Positions 1 to 9,128 of a stretch of 47,916 nt of DNA are shown here, one piece after another. A program made the position numbers and the translations under genes. Under the pieces are notes generated by a model. That model ran no database searches. It had not been told where the DNA came from and saw only the letters and a list, made by a program, of their open reading frames with translations. Numbering within the stretch: position 1 is the stretch's first letter; each line of letters opens with the position of its first letter. This stretch comes from Acidobacteria bacterium RIFCSPLOWO2_02_FULL_67_21 (GTDB taxonomy: Bacteria; Acidobacteriota; Vicinamibacteria; Vicinamibacterales; UBA2999), in contig MEKU01000007.1 of assembly GCA_001767195.1 (NCBI GenBank), forward strand, positions 1 through 47,916. Direction: 5' to 3'.

Positions 1-264
1 CGCCGCGCCGTCATACGTCACGCTGTACGGCGTCACCGTCACCACCGCGTTCGCCTTCGCAATCGCGTCGGCCACCGTCCCGGTCGCCGCGGTGTGGTTC
101 GCATCCCCGGCAAAGCTCCACGCATCGGCGCCGTAGCTGCCGGCGGCCGTGTGCGTCGTCCCCGCCAAGTCGAGCAGGCTCGTCAGGGTCTCCCCCGCCG
201 CGCCCGTGGCCGTGCCGGTCGCCGTGTGCGCCGCGCCGTCATACGTCACGCTGTACGGCGTCAC
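1..264 (-). repeat. 76-codon tandem repeat at the truncated end of the giant protein
   Basis: The 36 bases at 1-36 recur exactly at 229-264, an offset of 228 bases or 76 codons. Both copies encode the start of a repeat unit containing SVTPYSVTYDGAA or VTVTPYSVTYDGAA. The unit between them resembles the YDG/MBG-type repeats of secreted bacterial proteins. Because the second copy is cut by the window edge, the array probably continues to the left. Confidence 0.85.
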
Positions 265-3200
265 GCTGATGACTGCGTCGGCCTTTCCGATCGTGAAGCT
301 CGAGGTGTTGTAAGTGACGTCGTAGTTTCCCAGGACATCCGCCGGGGCGAGCGTCGCCGAGATCGTGTACGGACTGCTTCCCACCGTCTCTCCGGCCGTC
401 CGGCTGTAGGCGGCAGTCACGCTCTCGCCCGCCAGGAAGCCAGTCAGCGTCCCACTGAAGCTCGGGTCGCCAGCTCCGTAGATCTTCGACGCCGGATTCG
501 GGGTAACGCTTGCCGCCTTCGGGTCGATCGTGAGGGTCGCCGCCGCACTGTCGCCCGCCAGGTAGTTGTCGTTCCCTGCAAAATGCGCCACGACCGTGTA
601 GCTGCCCGCAGTGACCGGCGCCTGGGGATTGCCGCTGTAGGTCAGCGTCACCGGCCCGAGCACCTCCGCCGGCGTCAGCACGCCCGCCGCCGTCCCGGTC
701 CCCGCGTGCGCGGTCCCGTCATACGTAAACGTCCCGCCCGTCGCCGTCACCGTCGGCGTCGCCTTGTTGATCAGCAGCGTGCCGTTGACGAAGCTGAACG
801 TGTAGTTTCCGGCGGCCAATGAGCCGAGCGCCGCGGCAATCGGGTAGCTTCCGACTCCACTCGTCTGCATTGCGGTCGTCGTCAGGGCTGGCGCCCCGCT
901 CACGCCGCTCGTCGTGAGCGTCTCGCCGTTCTTGAACCCGCTGTAGGTCGCCGTAAATGTAGGATTGCTGCCGCCGTACTCCCGCGACTTGCTATCGGCG
1001 GCCACCGTGAGCGTCGCCTTGTTCACCGTCAGCGTGCCGTTCACGAAGACGAAGCTGTAGTTTGCGGACGCCAGCGATCCGAGGGCAGGAACAATCGAGT
1101 AGGTGCCCACCGGACTGGCCGCCGTTGCCGCAGTTGCAAGCACCGGCGCCCCGATAACGCCGCTCGTCTCAAACGTCTCGCCGTTTATGAACCCGCTGTA
1201 GGTCCAGGTGAATGGCGAGTCTGCGTCTCCATAGATCCGCGACTGGTTGTCAGCGGTCACCGTCAACGCCGCCCTCGTGATGTTGAAGGCCTGCACGACG
1301 TCCACCGCGGCGTTGTAGTTGGTATTCCCCGCCTGCGACGCCGTAATCGTGCACAGGCCGGCGCCTGTCAGGTGCACGGTCGCTCCGGACACCGTGCACG
1401 GTCCGGTGGCAGTAAGGCTCACGGCCAGACTGGAGCTAGCGGTTGCCAGTACCTCGAAATCGGGATCACCAAATGTCCTGTCGCCCAGCGGCGCACCCAA
1501 GTCGAGCGCCTCGACAGTCTTGAAATGACTGCTTGCGGTGTACGCGTCGCCGTTATATCCCGCAAAGGCGTACAGCGTGCCGTTGACGGCCGCCGCACCC
1601 GCCGACGCGCGGGCAGTGTTCAGCGCCGGCATTACGGACCACTGATTGGCGATCGGGTCGTAGGCGAATACCGAGGCAAGCAGACCGCCGGTTCCGGCGC
1701 CGCCGATGATGTAGATCCTTCCGTCGGCGGCCACGGCCGCCGCGCTGTAACGGCCCACCGGCATCGGCGCCCGCAGGCTCCAGCTGTTCGTCGCCGGGTC
1801 GTAGGCTTCCACCGAGCTGGTGACCACCCCACCCGCCGAGTAGTCGATCCCGCCAAGAACGTACAGCTTGCCGCTTGCCGCGGCGACCGTCGGCGCGGCG
1901 CGGCTGACGAGCATCGGCGCCTTGGTGCTCCAGCTGTCCGCGCCAATGTCATAGGCTTCCACGAGCGTTCCGCCCCCGCCACCCACGGCGTAGAGCACGC
2001 CGTCGACGACGCCGACGCCATGGCTCGACCGGGCCGTCGGCATCGAAGCGCGCGTCTGCCACGTGTTCGTCGCGGGGTCATACGCCTCATTAGCCCCGGT
2101 CACAGGACCGCAGCCGAGGGACCCGCCGACGACATACAGCTTGCCGTTCCAGACGCCCGCGCGCGCGGCCTCGCGCGCCGTCGGCATCGCCGCCCGCGAG
2201 CTCCACGTATTGGTGGCTGGATCGTACGCCGTCAGCAGGTTCAAGTAGCTGCACAGGTGGCCGGCGTCCCAGCCGCCGGCGGCGTAGACCAGCCCGTTGA
2301 GCGCAGCATACGCAGGCGCGGTTTGCGGCGCCGGCAGATTCGCCTTATAGGTCCACTGCGTCGGTAAGCCGAGCGTAACCGTCTGATCCGCCTTCACGAC
2401 GGTCAGCACGCCATTGACGAACGCAAACGCATAGTTGGCTGAGGCCAGGGTCCCGAGTGCCGGGGTGATGGGATACGTCCCCACCGCACTCGCCGGATTC
2501 GCCGTCGTCGTCAGCAGTGGTGCGCCCGTCACTCCGCTTGTGGCGAGGGACTCACCGCTGACGAATCCGCTGTACGTAGCGCCGAATGTGGGATTCGCCG
2601 TTCCGTAGGGGCGTGATGCGCTGCCGGCGGTCACCGTCAGCAACGCCTTGTTGACCGTCTGCGCGAAAGCGCCGCTGCTCGGGTCGAATGTCGAGTTGCT
2701 ACTGTAATCAGCCGTGATCGTGTGGCTTCCAGCGGTCAGGCTCGATGTACTGAAACTTGCCTGCCCGGCGGCATTGAGCGCCAGGGGCCCCGCAAGCGTC
2801 GTCGTGCCTTCTTTGAACGTCACGGTCCCCTGTGTAACCGCCGAGCCAAAGGATGCGACCGTCGCCGTGAACGTGACGGATTGGCCGAAGATTGACGGGG
2901 TGGCGCTCGATGTCACGGACGTCGTGGTTGCGGCCGACACGGTCAGGCTCGCATTTCCACTGAGCACGCCATTGGATGCTGTGATCGGTGTCGTTCCGGG
3001 CGCGAGGCCCGTGGCGACGCCACTCAGGTTGATCGTGGCGACAGCCGGATTGCCGCGGCTCCAGCTCACCTCGCCGAGCGCCAGCGCATCGTTGGTCCCC
3101 ACCGCCGGATAGCAGAAGCTGGGCGGACAGCCGCCAATCGTGTAGACGACGCCGCCGATCGCGACACTCACCGCGCTGTGCCGGGGATTGATCATCGCCG

Positions 3201-6200
3201 GCCCGGCCGACCATGTGTTGGTCGCCGGATCGTACACGTCTACGCGGCTCATCACCGTGCCGTCGTAGCCGCCCGCCACGACAATCTTCCCGTTCACCCC
3301 GGCTGCCGCGGCATAGCCGCGCCCGGTCGGCAACGGCGCCGAGGTCGACCAGGTGTTTGTGCCGGGGTCGTACACCTCCACCGTTGTCTGCAACGGGAAG
3401 CCGCCCATGGCGTACAGGCGGTCGTTGACCACCGCCACGGCAAAGTCCGTGCGCGCGGTGAGCATCGGCGCCAGCGTTGTCCAGCTGTCAGTCGCCGAGT
3501 CGTAGGCCTCGAGATTCCGATAGACCGTCGTCTGTGTGCCGTTCTGCCCGCCCAGCACGTAGAAGAGCCCGTTGATCGCGGCTCCCTGTGCGCCAAACCG
3601 CGCCGTCGGCATCGGCGCCAGCGTTGTCCACGTGTTCGTTACCGGGTCGTAGGCATCCAGCGCTGCCGTTGTATTGCCGTTGCACACGCCGGTGCAGCCG
3701 CCCGCGGCATAGAGCACGTTATCCACGACCCCGACGGCACCTTGGTACCGCGGCCGCGGCATCGCCGGCTTGCTGCTCCAGCTGTTCGCCCCCGGGCTGT
3801 AAGCATCCACATTCGCCGTTATGCCCGTCACGTTGCTGGCAATACCGCCCACCGCATAAACCTGCCCCTGCAGCCCTGCGGCGGCAAACGAGGTCCGCGC
3901 CGGCATCGCCGCCTTGTTCGTCCACGTCCCAGGCCCCGCTGCCAGCGGCCGCGACGACCCGTCGCTGAACGTCCCGGTCGCCGTAAACGCCTGCGTCCCG
4001 CCCGGCTGGATCGTCGCGTCCGCGGGCGTCACCGCAATCGCCTGCAGCTGCGGCACATCCCGTACCGTGATCCGCACCGTCTCGCTGTCCACCCCGCCAA
4101 AGCCATCGCGCACTTCGAAGACGACATCAAAGAACGCCGAGGGGCCGGTCGAGACGTTGAACCCGGGCGTCCACCGAAACGCCTTGGTGCTCGCATCGAA
4201 TGTCGCGCCAGCGGGCAGCGGCGCTGCTGTAAACGTCAACAGATGGCCGTCCGGGTCCGACGCGCCCACGACAAATCCCAGCAAATCGCCTTCATTGACC
4301 GCCTTGTTGCCGATCGTCCCGAGAACGGGCGGCTGATTGACCACAAGGTGCGCGGCCGATCCGCTGCTCGAATTGAAGTTCGTGCTGCCGCTGTAGTCAG
4401 CAGCGATGGTGTGGCTTCCGACGGAGAGCGTCGATGTGCTGAAGCTCGCCTGCCCTGCCCCATTCAACGCGATGGGACCTGCGAGGACGGTCAGACCGTC
4501 CCTGAACGTCACCGTCCCCTCGGTGACGACCGATCCGGTGAGCGTGGCGGTAAACGTAACCGGCTGGCCGGACGTCGAGGGATTCGCGCTCGACGTGACC
4601 GCGGTGGTGGTGTTCGCCTTGTTCACCGTCTGCGCCAGCGAGGAGGACCCGCTTGGGTTGAAGTCTCCGTCGCCGTCGTACGAAGCCATGATCGAATGCG
4701 ACCCGACTGCCAGGCTGGCGCCGCTGAACGTCGCCACACCGCCGCTCAGCATGCCCGTGCCCAATGTCGTCGCGCCGTCCTTGAAGGTCACCACTCCACC
4801 GGGCGTCCCTGACCCCGGCGACACGGCTGCAACCGTCGCGGTGAACACGACCTGGCCGAAGACGGATGGGGTGGCCGAGGCGACGAGGGCCGTCGTCGTA
4901 TCAGCTTTGTTGACCGTTTGAGCAAGCGCCGCCGTCGCGACACCCGAAAAGCTGCCGTCGCCCGAGTACGTCCCCGTAATCGAATGGGGGCTGCCGGACG
5001 CCATCAGCGCAGATGTCGTCAGCGTGGCCTGTCCAGAGGCGTTGAGCGGTGCGGATCCTAGGTTCGTCGCTCCGGCAAAGAAGTCCATGCTGCCGGTAGG
5101 CGTGCCAAGCCCGGGTATCACCGACACAACGGTTGCGGTGTACGTGACCGGCTGCCCTGACACAATCGGAGCGGGATCGGCACCTTTCAGGATATAGAGC
5201 TTGTTGACGCCTGATTCCCGGTACAGCAGCGTCAGTCGATTGGCGACGATGTCGTAGGCGGCGTTGAAATTGTCCTGGATGGCAGCCGCGGCGGGCGGCC
5301 CGCCGCTGGGCGTGAGATGGGTGTACGACGTCGTGCCCCCCAGGCCGTTGGCGTTATTGATCTGCCAGATGCTCGAACCGTTTTCGATCAGGAATGCACG
5401 GTTGTTCACCGGATCGTAGGCCGATGGCTTGTACAAGAATCCGGCGGGCGAGCCCACTGCGCCTTCCGGAATGAGGTTGATCCAGGTCGGCGCCCCGCCG
5501 AGCCCGTTTGCGTTGGTCAGTACATAGACCGCATTGGTTGCCGTTCCTGTTCCCTGGGCTCCACCACCGGCAACGATCAGTCGATTATTCGCAACGTCGT
5601 AGAACGAGCTCGGTCCATACTGGCCGGGCGCCATTGTGCCCGTGGTCGTGAGCTGACTCCAGACGGCCGGCCCGCCGTAGCCGTTCGCATTCGTCAGCAC
5701 CCAGACATCAGGAAACGTCGCGCCACCCGATCCGCCGCCGTTCTGGCCCCCGAAGACAATCAGCCGGTTGTTGATCGGGTCGTAGCCACGCGCCATCGCG
5801 TGGCGGGATCCGGGCGGCCCACCAGTCGTCTGCAGTTTTGACCAGGCAGGAGCTCCGCCGACGCCATTGGCGTTTTTGAGCAGCCATACCTCGTTGATGA
5901 TCGGGAAACAGCCGCCAAAGCACCCGCCATAGATCATCAGCGTGTTCGTGTTTGGGTCGTACGCCGAGGCTGCATTCTTCTGCGCTGGATGACCCGAGGC
6001 CGTGTACTCCGTCCATGAAGATGGACCAAAGCCGTTCGCGCCGCTGATCACGTACGGATTCGAGGTGTCAGCACTGGACACGATTAACGTGCCCGCACCA
6101 TCGCTGGTGACAGAGGGACCGTAATTACCGAATGCCGGGCCCGCGCCGCTCGGCGTCACCTGCACCCACGACTGCATCGCCGGACTCGTATACAGGCCGG

Positions 6201-8700
6201 CGGTCGTGCTGACCTGCGTGACCATCTGGTCCGGGCTGAGGGTTCCCGTACTCCCGAAGAACGAGCTCGTGCCGTTGTACGTGGCTCTCACCGGGTGGTT
6301 GCCGAGACTCAAGGAGTTCGTCGAATACGATGCCTGTCCCGCGCTGTTCAACGCCGTCGTCGCGACCGGAGTTCCATCAACAACGAAAGTCACGTCTCCG
6401 CCCGCTGCCGGCCCGCCGCCGGCTGACGTCACGGTCGCCGTGAGATACACAGGCTGGTTGAGCGCCGACGGGTTCGCCGACGAGGAGAGCGTGGTTGTCG
6501 TGTTTGCCTGATTGACCGTGAGAGCCGCCGAGCCGCTGCTCGCGCCAAAACTCCCGTCGCCTGCGAAGCTGGCCCCGACGCCCGTTGGATATATGCCGGC
6601 GTTCACCCCAACGAGGCTGACGTTGTTGAGCGTCGCGACGCCGCTGGCGTTCGTCGTTGCGCTGCCGACCCCTGTGCCGTTCCGCGTAAAGTTCACCGTC
6701 TTGCCGGCGACCGGCGAGCCGCTCGAGGTCAGTTGCGCCTGGAAGGTTGTCGTTCCGCCCGCGAGCCCGGTGGCCGGGGAGACCGACAGGGTGGTGGCCA
6801 CCGGCGCGCTGACATTCAGTGTGAACGTTGTGCTTCGGGTGAGTCCAGCGCAGGCGTAGTACGGGTACGTCCCCGACACCGTAACGGTCACTGGATAGGA
6901 TCCGGTGGGTGTTGTACTGCTGGTGCTGATGGTGATCTTCAGATTGCCAGGACCAAACCAATAGTCGGTGTCCCGGTAGAAGTACTGGTAGTAATAGTTA
7001 AACGAGTAATAGTTCATGCTGGCCGAAGCGCCGGCCGGCAGCCCGGATGGGTATGCGATGTTGGGAAAGCAATAGTTGTTGAAATCCGTTGTCAGCCGGA
7101 GTGTGTACGTTGCCGAATTGCCTCGGATGACCGGATTCGGGGTCTGCGTTCCGATAGCGATCGTCAACGAATTGTCGGTGAAGGTCATCTGGGCCGTCGA
7201 CACAGAGCCGGTGGCTGTCAGGATGAAGCGAACGCCAAGATCGTGTTCCTCGGGCTGAAAGCCGTCGTCGACAATCCGGCCGGAGCCGTCCGCCATGACC
7301 ACCCATGTGCGGTCACCGTGCGTCAGCGGGGATTCCTGCAGCACCAGAGTCACAGGCTCATTCGGCTGCCAGCCGGCGCCGCTGATCGTCACCGTTTCGC
7401 CTGGCATGTAGTCGGCTTTGTCGGTCGTCACCGTGGCGAATCCGTACAGCTCCGCACTCGTCCGAGGGCTGCTGCCGTCCGCGGATGCGCTACCGCCAGC
7501 GATCAGCAGCAAACCGTCCGCAGGTCCGGTTCGAACGAAGTTGTCGGGTGCGAAGCTCAGCGACGCGGCGGTGGCCCATGCGCGCGCACTGGTTGGTACC
7601 TGGGCCGCGACAAAAGTGCCCTCGCCCTCCCAGGGAATGTACAGCTCCGCTGTGGCCGTGGCGACACCGCCGCCGCTGCCGCCAAGAATCAGCACCGTAT
7701 TGTTGTGCGGCAGGCGAAACGCCAGGTGGTTCTGCCTGGGCGTCAGTAACGCGGATCCAGCGGGGACAAACGCGGCAGTCTCCGGATCGAAGATCTCAGC
7801 CGAACTCAGATCGCCGCTGTTGTTGGTGCCGCCGGCCACGAGCACCCGACCATCAAGCAGCGTCGTTGCCGAATGTCCCGCTCGCGAGGTGAAAAGCGAG
7901 GGACCGGCCGTAACGCTGCCATCCATCGGGTCATACACATCGACTGAGGCGAGGGCATTGGTACCATCGTGGCCACCAACAATAAACAGACGGCCGCCGC
8001 CAATGAAGGCAGCGGCATGCGCCGTGCGGGCGGTGCTCAACGTCCCGTCTAGAACGACGAAAGTCTCGATCGACGGGTCGAAGACCTCCAGCGTTGCCGT
8101 GGGTACCTCGCTATCCTCCCCACCGGCCACGAGAACCTTGCCGTCCGGGAGCAGCGTCGCCGTATGGCTCGATCGTGCCGTCGACATCGCCCCCGCGGCC
8201 GACCATGCGTTCGCCGACGGGTCGTAGAGTTCTGCGGACGTCACGGCACGGCCGTCGGCCCCGACACCCCCGACGACGAGCACACGCCCGTCGGTCAGCA
8301 GCGTCGCCGTATGATGCGCGCGCGCTTCGGCCATCGGCGTAACGGCCAAGAAGCCTTCCGCGTCGGGACTGTATCGCTCCGCCGAGGTGGTCACACCCGC
8401 GCTGGTGATCCCGCCTGTCACGAGCACCTTGCCATCCAGCAGGAGCGCGGCCGCAGCGCCCACTCGCCCCTCGGCCATCGGGCCGGTAGCGCTCCACGTG
8501 TTGGAAGGAACGCTGGGAAATGACGCCCTCACCGAGACAAGGAGGCCGTACGAGGCCACCACCAGCACGGCTCCCGCCAGGGGAATCCTGCCCCGCCAGC
8601 GCCGCCATGTGGCACGACATGCCGCGACAGGTCGCATGACGAGTGGAAACCTGCGCACACCGGCAGGGTGGCGCGTTAGTGAAGGGGGAGCTTCGCGCAT
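1..8700 (-). CDS. Giant membrane-anchored surface protein with Ig-like/MBG domains and four Kelch propellers (partial, C-terminus outside window)
   Basis: The minus frame is open for 2900 codons from an ATG at 8700 (GGAGAGG ribosome site about 6 bases upstream) to the window edge; I checked every codon and found no stop. Residues about 39-57 are a hydrophobic anchor after an Arg-rich start. Order: a Kelch block of seven blade motifs such as DGRVLVVGG (about 66-421); a TDKADYMPGETVTISG-type domain (about 422-); Bacterial Ig-like domains; a second propeller (about 833-1173); more Ig-like domains; an He_PIG-like domain with NEGDLLGF; a Big_2-like domain interrupted by a third propeller (about 1586-1876); an MBG domain; a fourth propeller (about 2109-2399); then MBG/YDG-type repeats to the edge. 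No catalytic domain is visible. Likely a cell-surface adhesion or display protein; its ligand is unknown. Its regulator candidate is the divergent gene at 9129. Confidence 0.9.
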   Translation of the reverse strand, partial: MREAPPSLTRHPAGVRRFPLVMRPVAACRATWRRWRGRIPLAGAVLVVASYGLLVSVRASFPSVPSNTWSATGPMAEGRVGAAAALLLDGKVLVTGGITSAGVTTSAERYSPDAEGFLAVTPMAEARAHHTATLLTDGRVLVVGGVGADGRAVTSAELYDPSANAWSAAGAMSTARSSHTATLLPDGKVLVAGGEDSEVPTATLEVFDPSIETFVVLDGTLSTARTAHAAAFIGGGRLFIVGGHDGTNALASVDVYDPMDGSVTAGPSLFTSRAGHSATTLLDGRVLVAGGTNNSGDLSSAEIFDPETAAFVPAGSALLTPRQNHLAFRLPHNNTVLILGGSGGGVATATAELYIPWEGEGTFVAAQVPTSARAWATAASLSFAPDNFVRTGPADGLLLIAGGSASADGSSPRTSAELYGFATVTTDKADYMPGETVTISGAGWQPNEPVTLVLQESPLTHGDRTWVVMADGSGRIVDDGFQPEEHDLGVRFILTATGSVSTAQMTFTDNSLTIAIGTQTPNPVIRGNSATYTLRLTTDFNNYCFPNIAYPSGLPAGASASMNYYSFNYYYQYFYRDTDYWFGPGNLKITISTSSTTPTGSYPVTVTVSGTYPYYACAGLTRSTTFTLNVSAPVATTLSVSPATGLAGGTTTFQAQLTSSGSPVAGKTVNFTRNGTGVGSATTNASGVATLNNVSLVGVNAGIYPTGVGASFAGDGSFGASSGSAALTVNQANTTTTLSSSANPSALNQPVYLTATVTSAGGGPAAGGDVTFVVDGTPVATTALNSAGQASYSTNSLSLGNHPVRATYNGTSSFFGSTGTLSPDQMVTQVSTTAGLYTSPAMQSWVQVTPSGAGPAFGNYGPSVTSDGAGTLIVSSADTSNPYVISGANGFGPSSWTEYTASGHPAQKNAASAYDPNTNTLMIYGGCFGGCFPIINEVWLLKNANGVGGAPAWSKLQTTGGPPGSRHAMARGYDPINNRLIVFGGQNGGGSGGATFPDVWVLTNANGYGGPAVWSQLTTTGTMAPGQYGPSSFYDVANNRLIVAGGGAQGTGTATNAVYVLTNANGLGGAPTWINLIPEGAVGSPAGFLYKPSAYDPVNNRAFLIENGSSIWQINNANGLGGTTSYTHLTPSGGPPAAAAIQDNFNAAYDIVANRLTLLYRESGVNKLYILKGADPAPIVSGQPVTYTATVVSVIPGLGTPTGSMDFFAGATNLGSAPLNASGQATLTTSALMASGSPHSITGTYSGDGSFSGVATAALAQTVNKADTTTALVASATPSVFGQVVFTATVAAVSPGSGTPGGVVTFKDGATTLGTGMLSGGVATFSGASLAVGSHSIMASYDGDGDFNPSGSSSLAQTVNKANTTTAVTSSANPSTSGQPVTFTATLTGSVVTEGTVTFRDGLTVLAGPIALNGAGQASFSTSTLSVGSHTIAADYSGSTNFNSSSGSAAHLVVNQPPVLGTIGNKAVNEGDLLGFVVGASDPDGHLLTFTAAPLPAGATFDASTKAFRWTPGFNVSTGPSAFFDVVFEVRDGFGGVDSETVRITVRDVPQLQAIAVTPADATIQPGGTQAFTATGTFSDGSSRPLAAGPGTWTNKAAMPARTSFAAAGLQGQVYAVGGIASNVTGITANVDAYSPGANSWSSKPAMPRPRYQGAVGVVDNVLYAAGGCTGVCNGNTTAALDAYDPVTNTWTTLAPMPTARFGAQGAAINGLFYVLGGQNGTQTTVYRNLEAYDSATDSWTTLAPMLTARTDFAVAVVNDRLYAMGGFPLQTTVEVYDPGTNTWSTSAPLPTGRGYAAAAGVNGKIVVAGGYDGTVMSRVDVYDPATNTWSAGPAMINPRHSAVSVAIGGVVYTIGGCPPSFCYPAVGTNDALALGEVSWSRGNPAVATINLSGVATGLAPGTTPITASNGVLSGNASLTVSAATTTSVTSSATPSIFGQSVTFTATVASFGSAVTQGTVTFKEGTTTLAGPLALNAAGQASFSTSSLTAGSHTITADYSSNSTFDPSSGAFAQTVNKALLTVTAGSASRPYGTANPTFGATYSGFVSGESLATSGVTGAPLLTTTANPASAVGTYPITPALGTLASANYAFAFVNGVLTVVKADQTVTLGLPTQWTYKANLPAPQTAPAYAALNGLVYAAGGWDAGHLCSYLNLLTAYDPATNTWSSRAAMPTAREAARAGVWNGKLYVVGGSLGCGPVTGANEAYDPATNTWQTRASMPTARSSHGVGVVDGVLYAVGGGGGTLVEAYDIGADSWSTKAPMLVSRAAPTVAAASGKLYVLGGIDYSAGGVVTSSVEAYDPATNSWSLRAPMPVGRYSAAAVAADGRIYIIGGAGTGGLLASVFAYDPIANQWSVMPALNTARASAGAAAVNGTLYAFAGYNGDAYTASSHFKTVEALDLGAPLGDRTFGDPDFEVLATASSSLAVSLTATGPCTVSGATVHLTGAGLCTITASQAGNTNYNAAVDVVQAFNITRAALTVTADNQSRIYGDADSPFTWTYSGFINGETFETSGVIGAPVLATAATAASPVGTYSIVPALGSLASANYSFVFVNGTLTVNKATLTVAADSKSREYGGSNPTFTATYSGFKNGETLTTSGVSGAPALTTTAMQTSGVGSYPIAAALGSLAAGNYTFSFVNGTLLINKATPTVTATGGTFTYDGTAHAGTGTAAGVLTPAEVLGPVTLTYSGNPQAPVTAGSYTVVAHFAGNDNYLAGDSAAATLTIDPKAASVTPNPASKIYGAGDPSFSGTLTGFLAGESVTAAYSRTAGETVGSSPYTISATLAPADVLGNYDVTYNTSSFTIGKADAVISVTPYSVTYDGAAHTATGTATGAAGETLTSLLDLAGTTHTAAGSYGADAWSFAGDANHTAATGTVADAIAKANAVVTVTPYSVTYDGAA

Positions 8701-9128
8701 GGCTGCCTCTCCGTGGGGAAAAAACCTCGCATGCCCGGTTCGCAGACAGGATCTGAGCGCCGAACGGCAACGAATGTGCCGCGGCGAACGCCGCGATCTC
8801 CGGACCTTGTGGACGGAAACGGACGGCTCTCGATGCGCAGGGCCGCAGAAATCCACAGGGCGCGCGAACTATCCGACAGACTTCGGTCGCCGGACCGCGC
8901 TTTTCGCGTACAGTTCTGTCGCCGCAGTGCGATGCGCATCACCGTTTTGAATTCGTGTGAACGGATCTGATCCGAGGCGCAGCATCCTACCAATAGGCGC
9001 ACGGCTAGAGCAACGGATCAGTGATGACAAATCACGACAACCACCTGTTTTCTGGCCGGACATTACGAATCTGTCGGCCGATCGGCGGGGCGATTCGCAG
9101 TTGTTGTAATCTGTCGCCGAACGCCTCC
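8701..9128. promoter_or_regulatory. Divergent intergenic region with four TCTGTCG sites
   Basis: This 428-base region separates the start of the giant surface protein from the start of the transmembrane regulator and contains no convincing gene. TCTGTCG occurs on the plus strand at 8915-8921, 9070-9076 and 9110-9116 and on the minus strand at 8874-8880. The three plus copies extend to TCTGTCG(G/C)CG. Such density is unexpected by chance for a 7-mer in this length, so an operator role is plausible. I could not assign a clear -35/-10 pair. Confidence 0.5.

Noticed and set aside
3178-4812. Long plus-strand open frame (544 codons)
   Set aside because: It is antisense to the giant surface protein. 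Its composition is Arg/His-rich and lacks motifs, as expected from a mirror frame of high-GC repeat-coding DNA.
1-8700. Frameshift or stop within the giant frame
   Set aside because: I checked all in-frame triplets for TTA, CTA and TCA on the plus strand and found none, so the protein is continuous.
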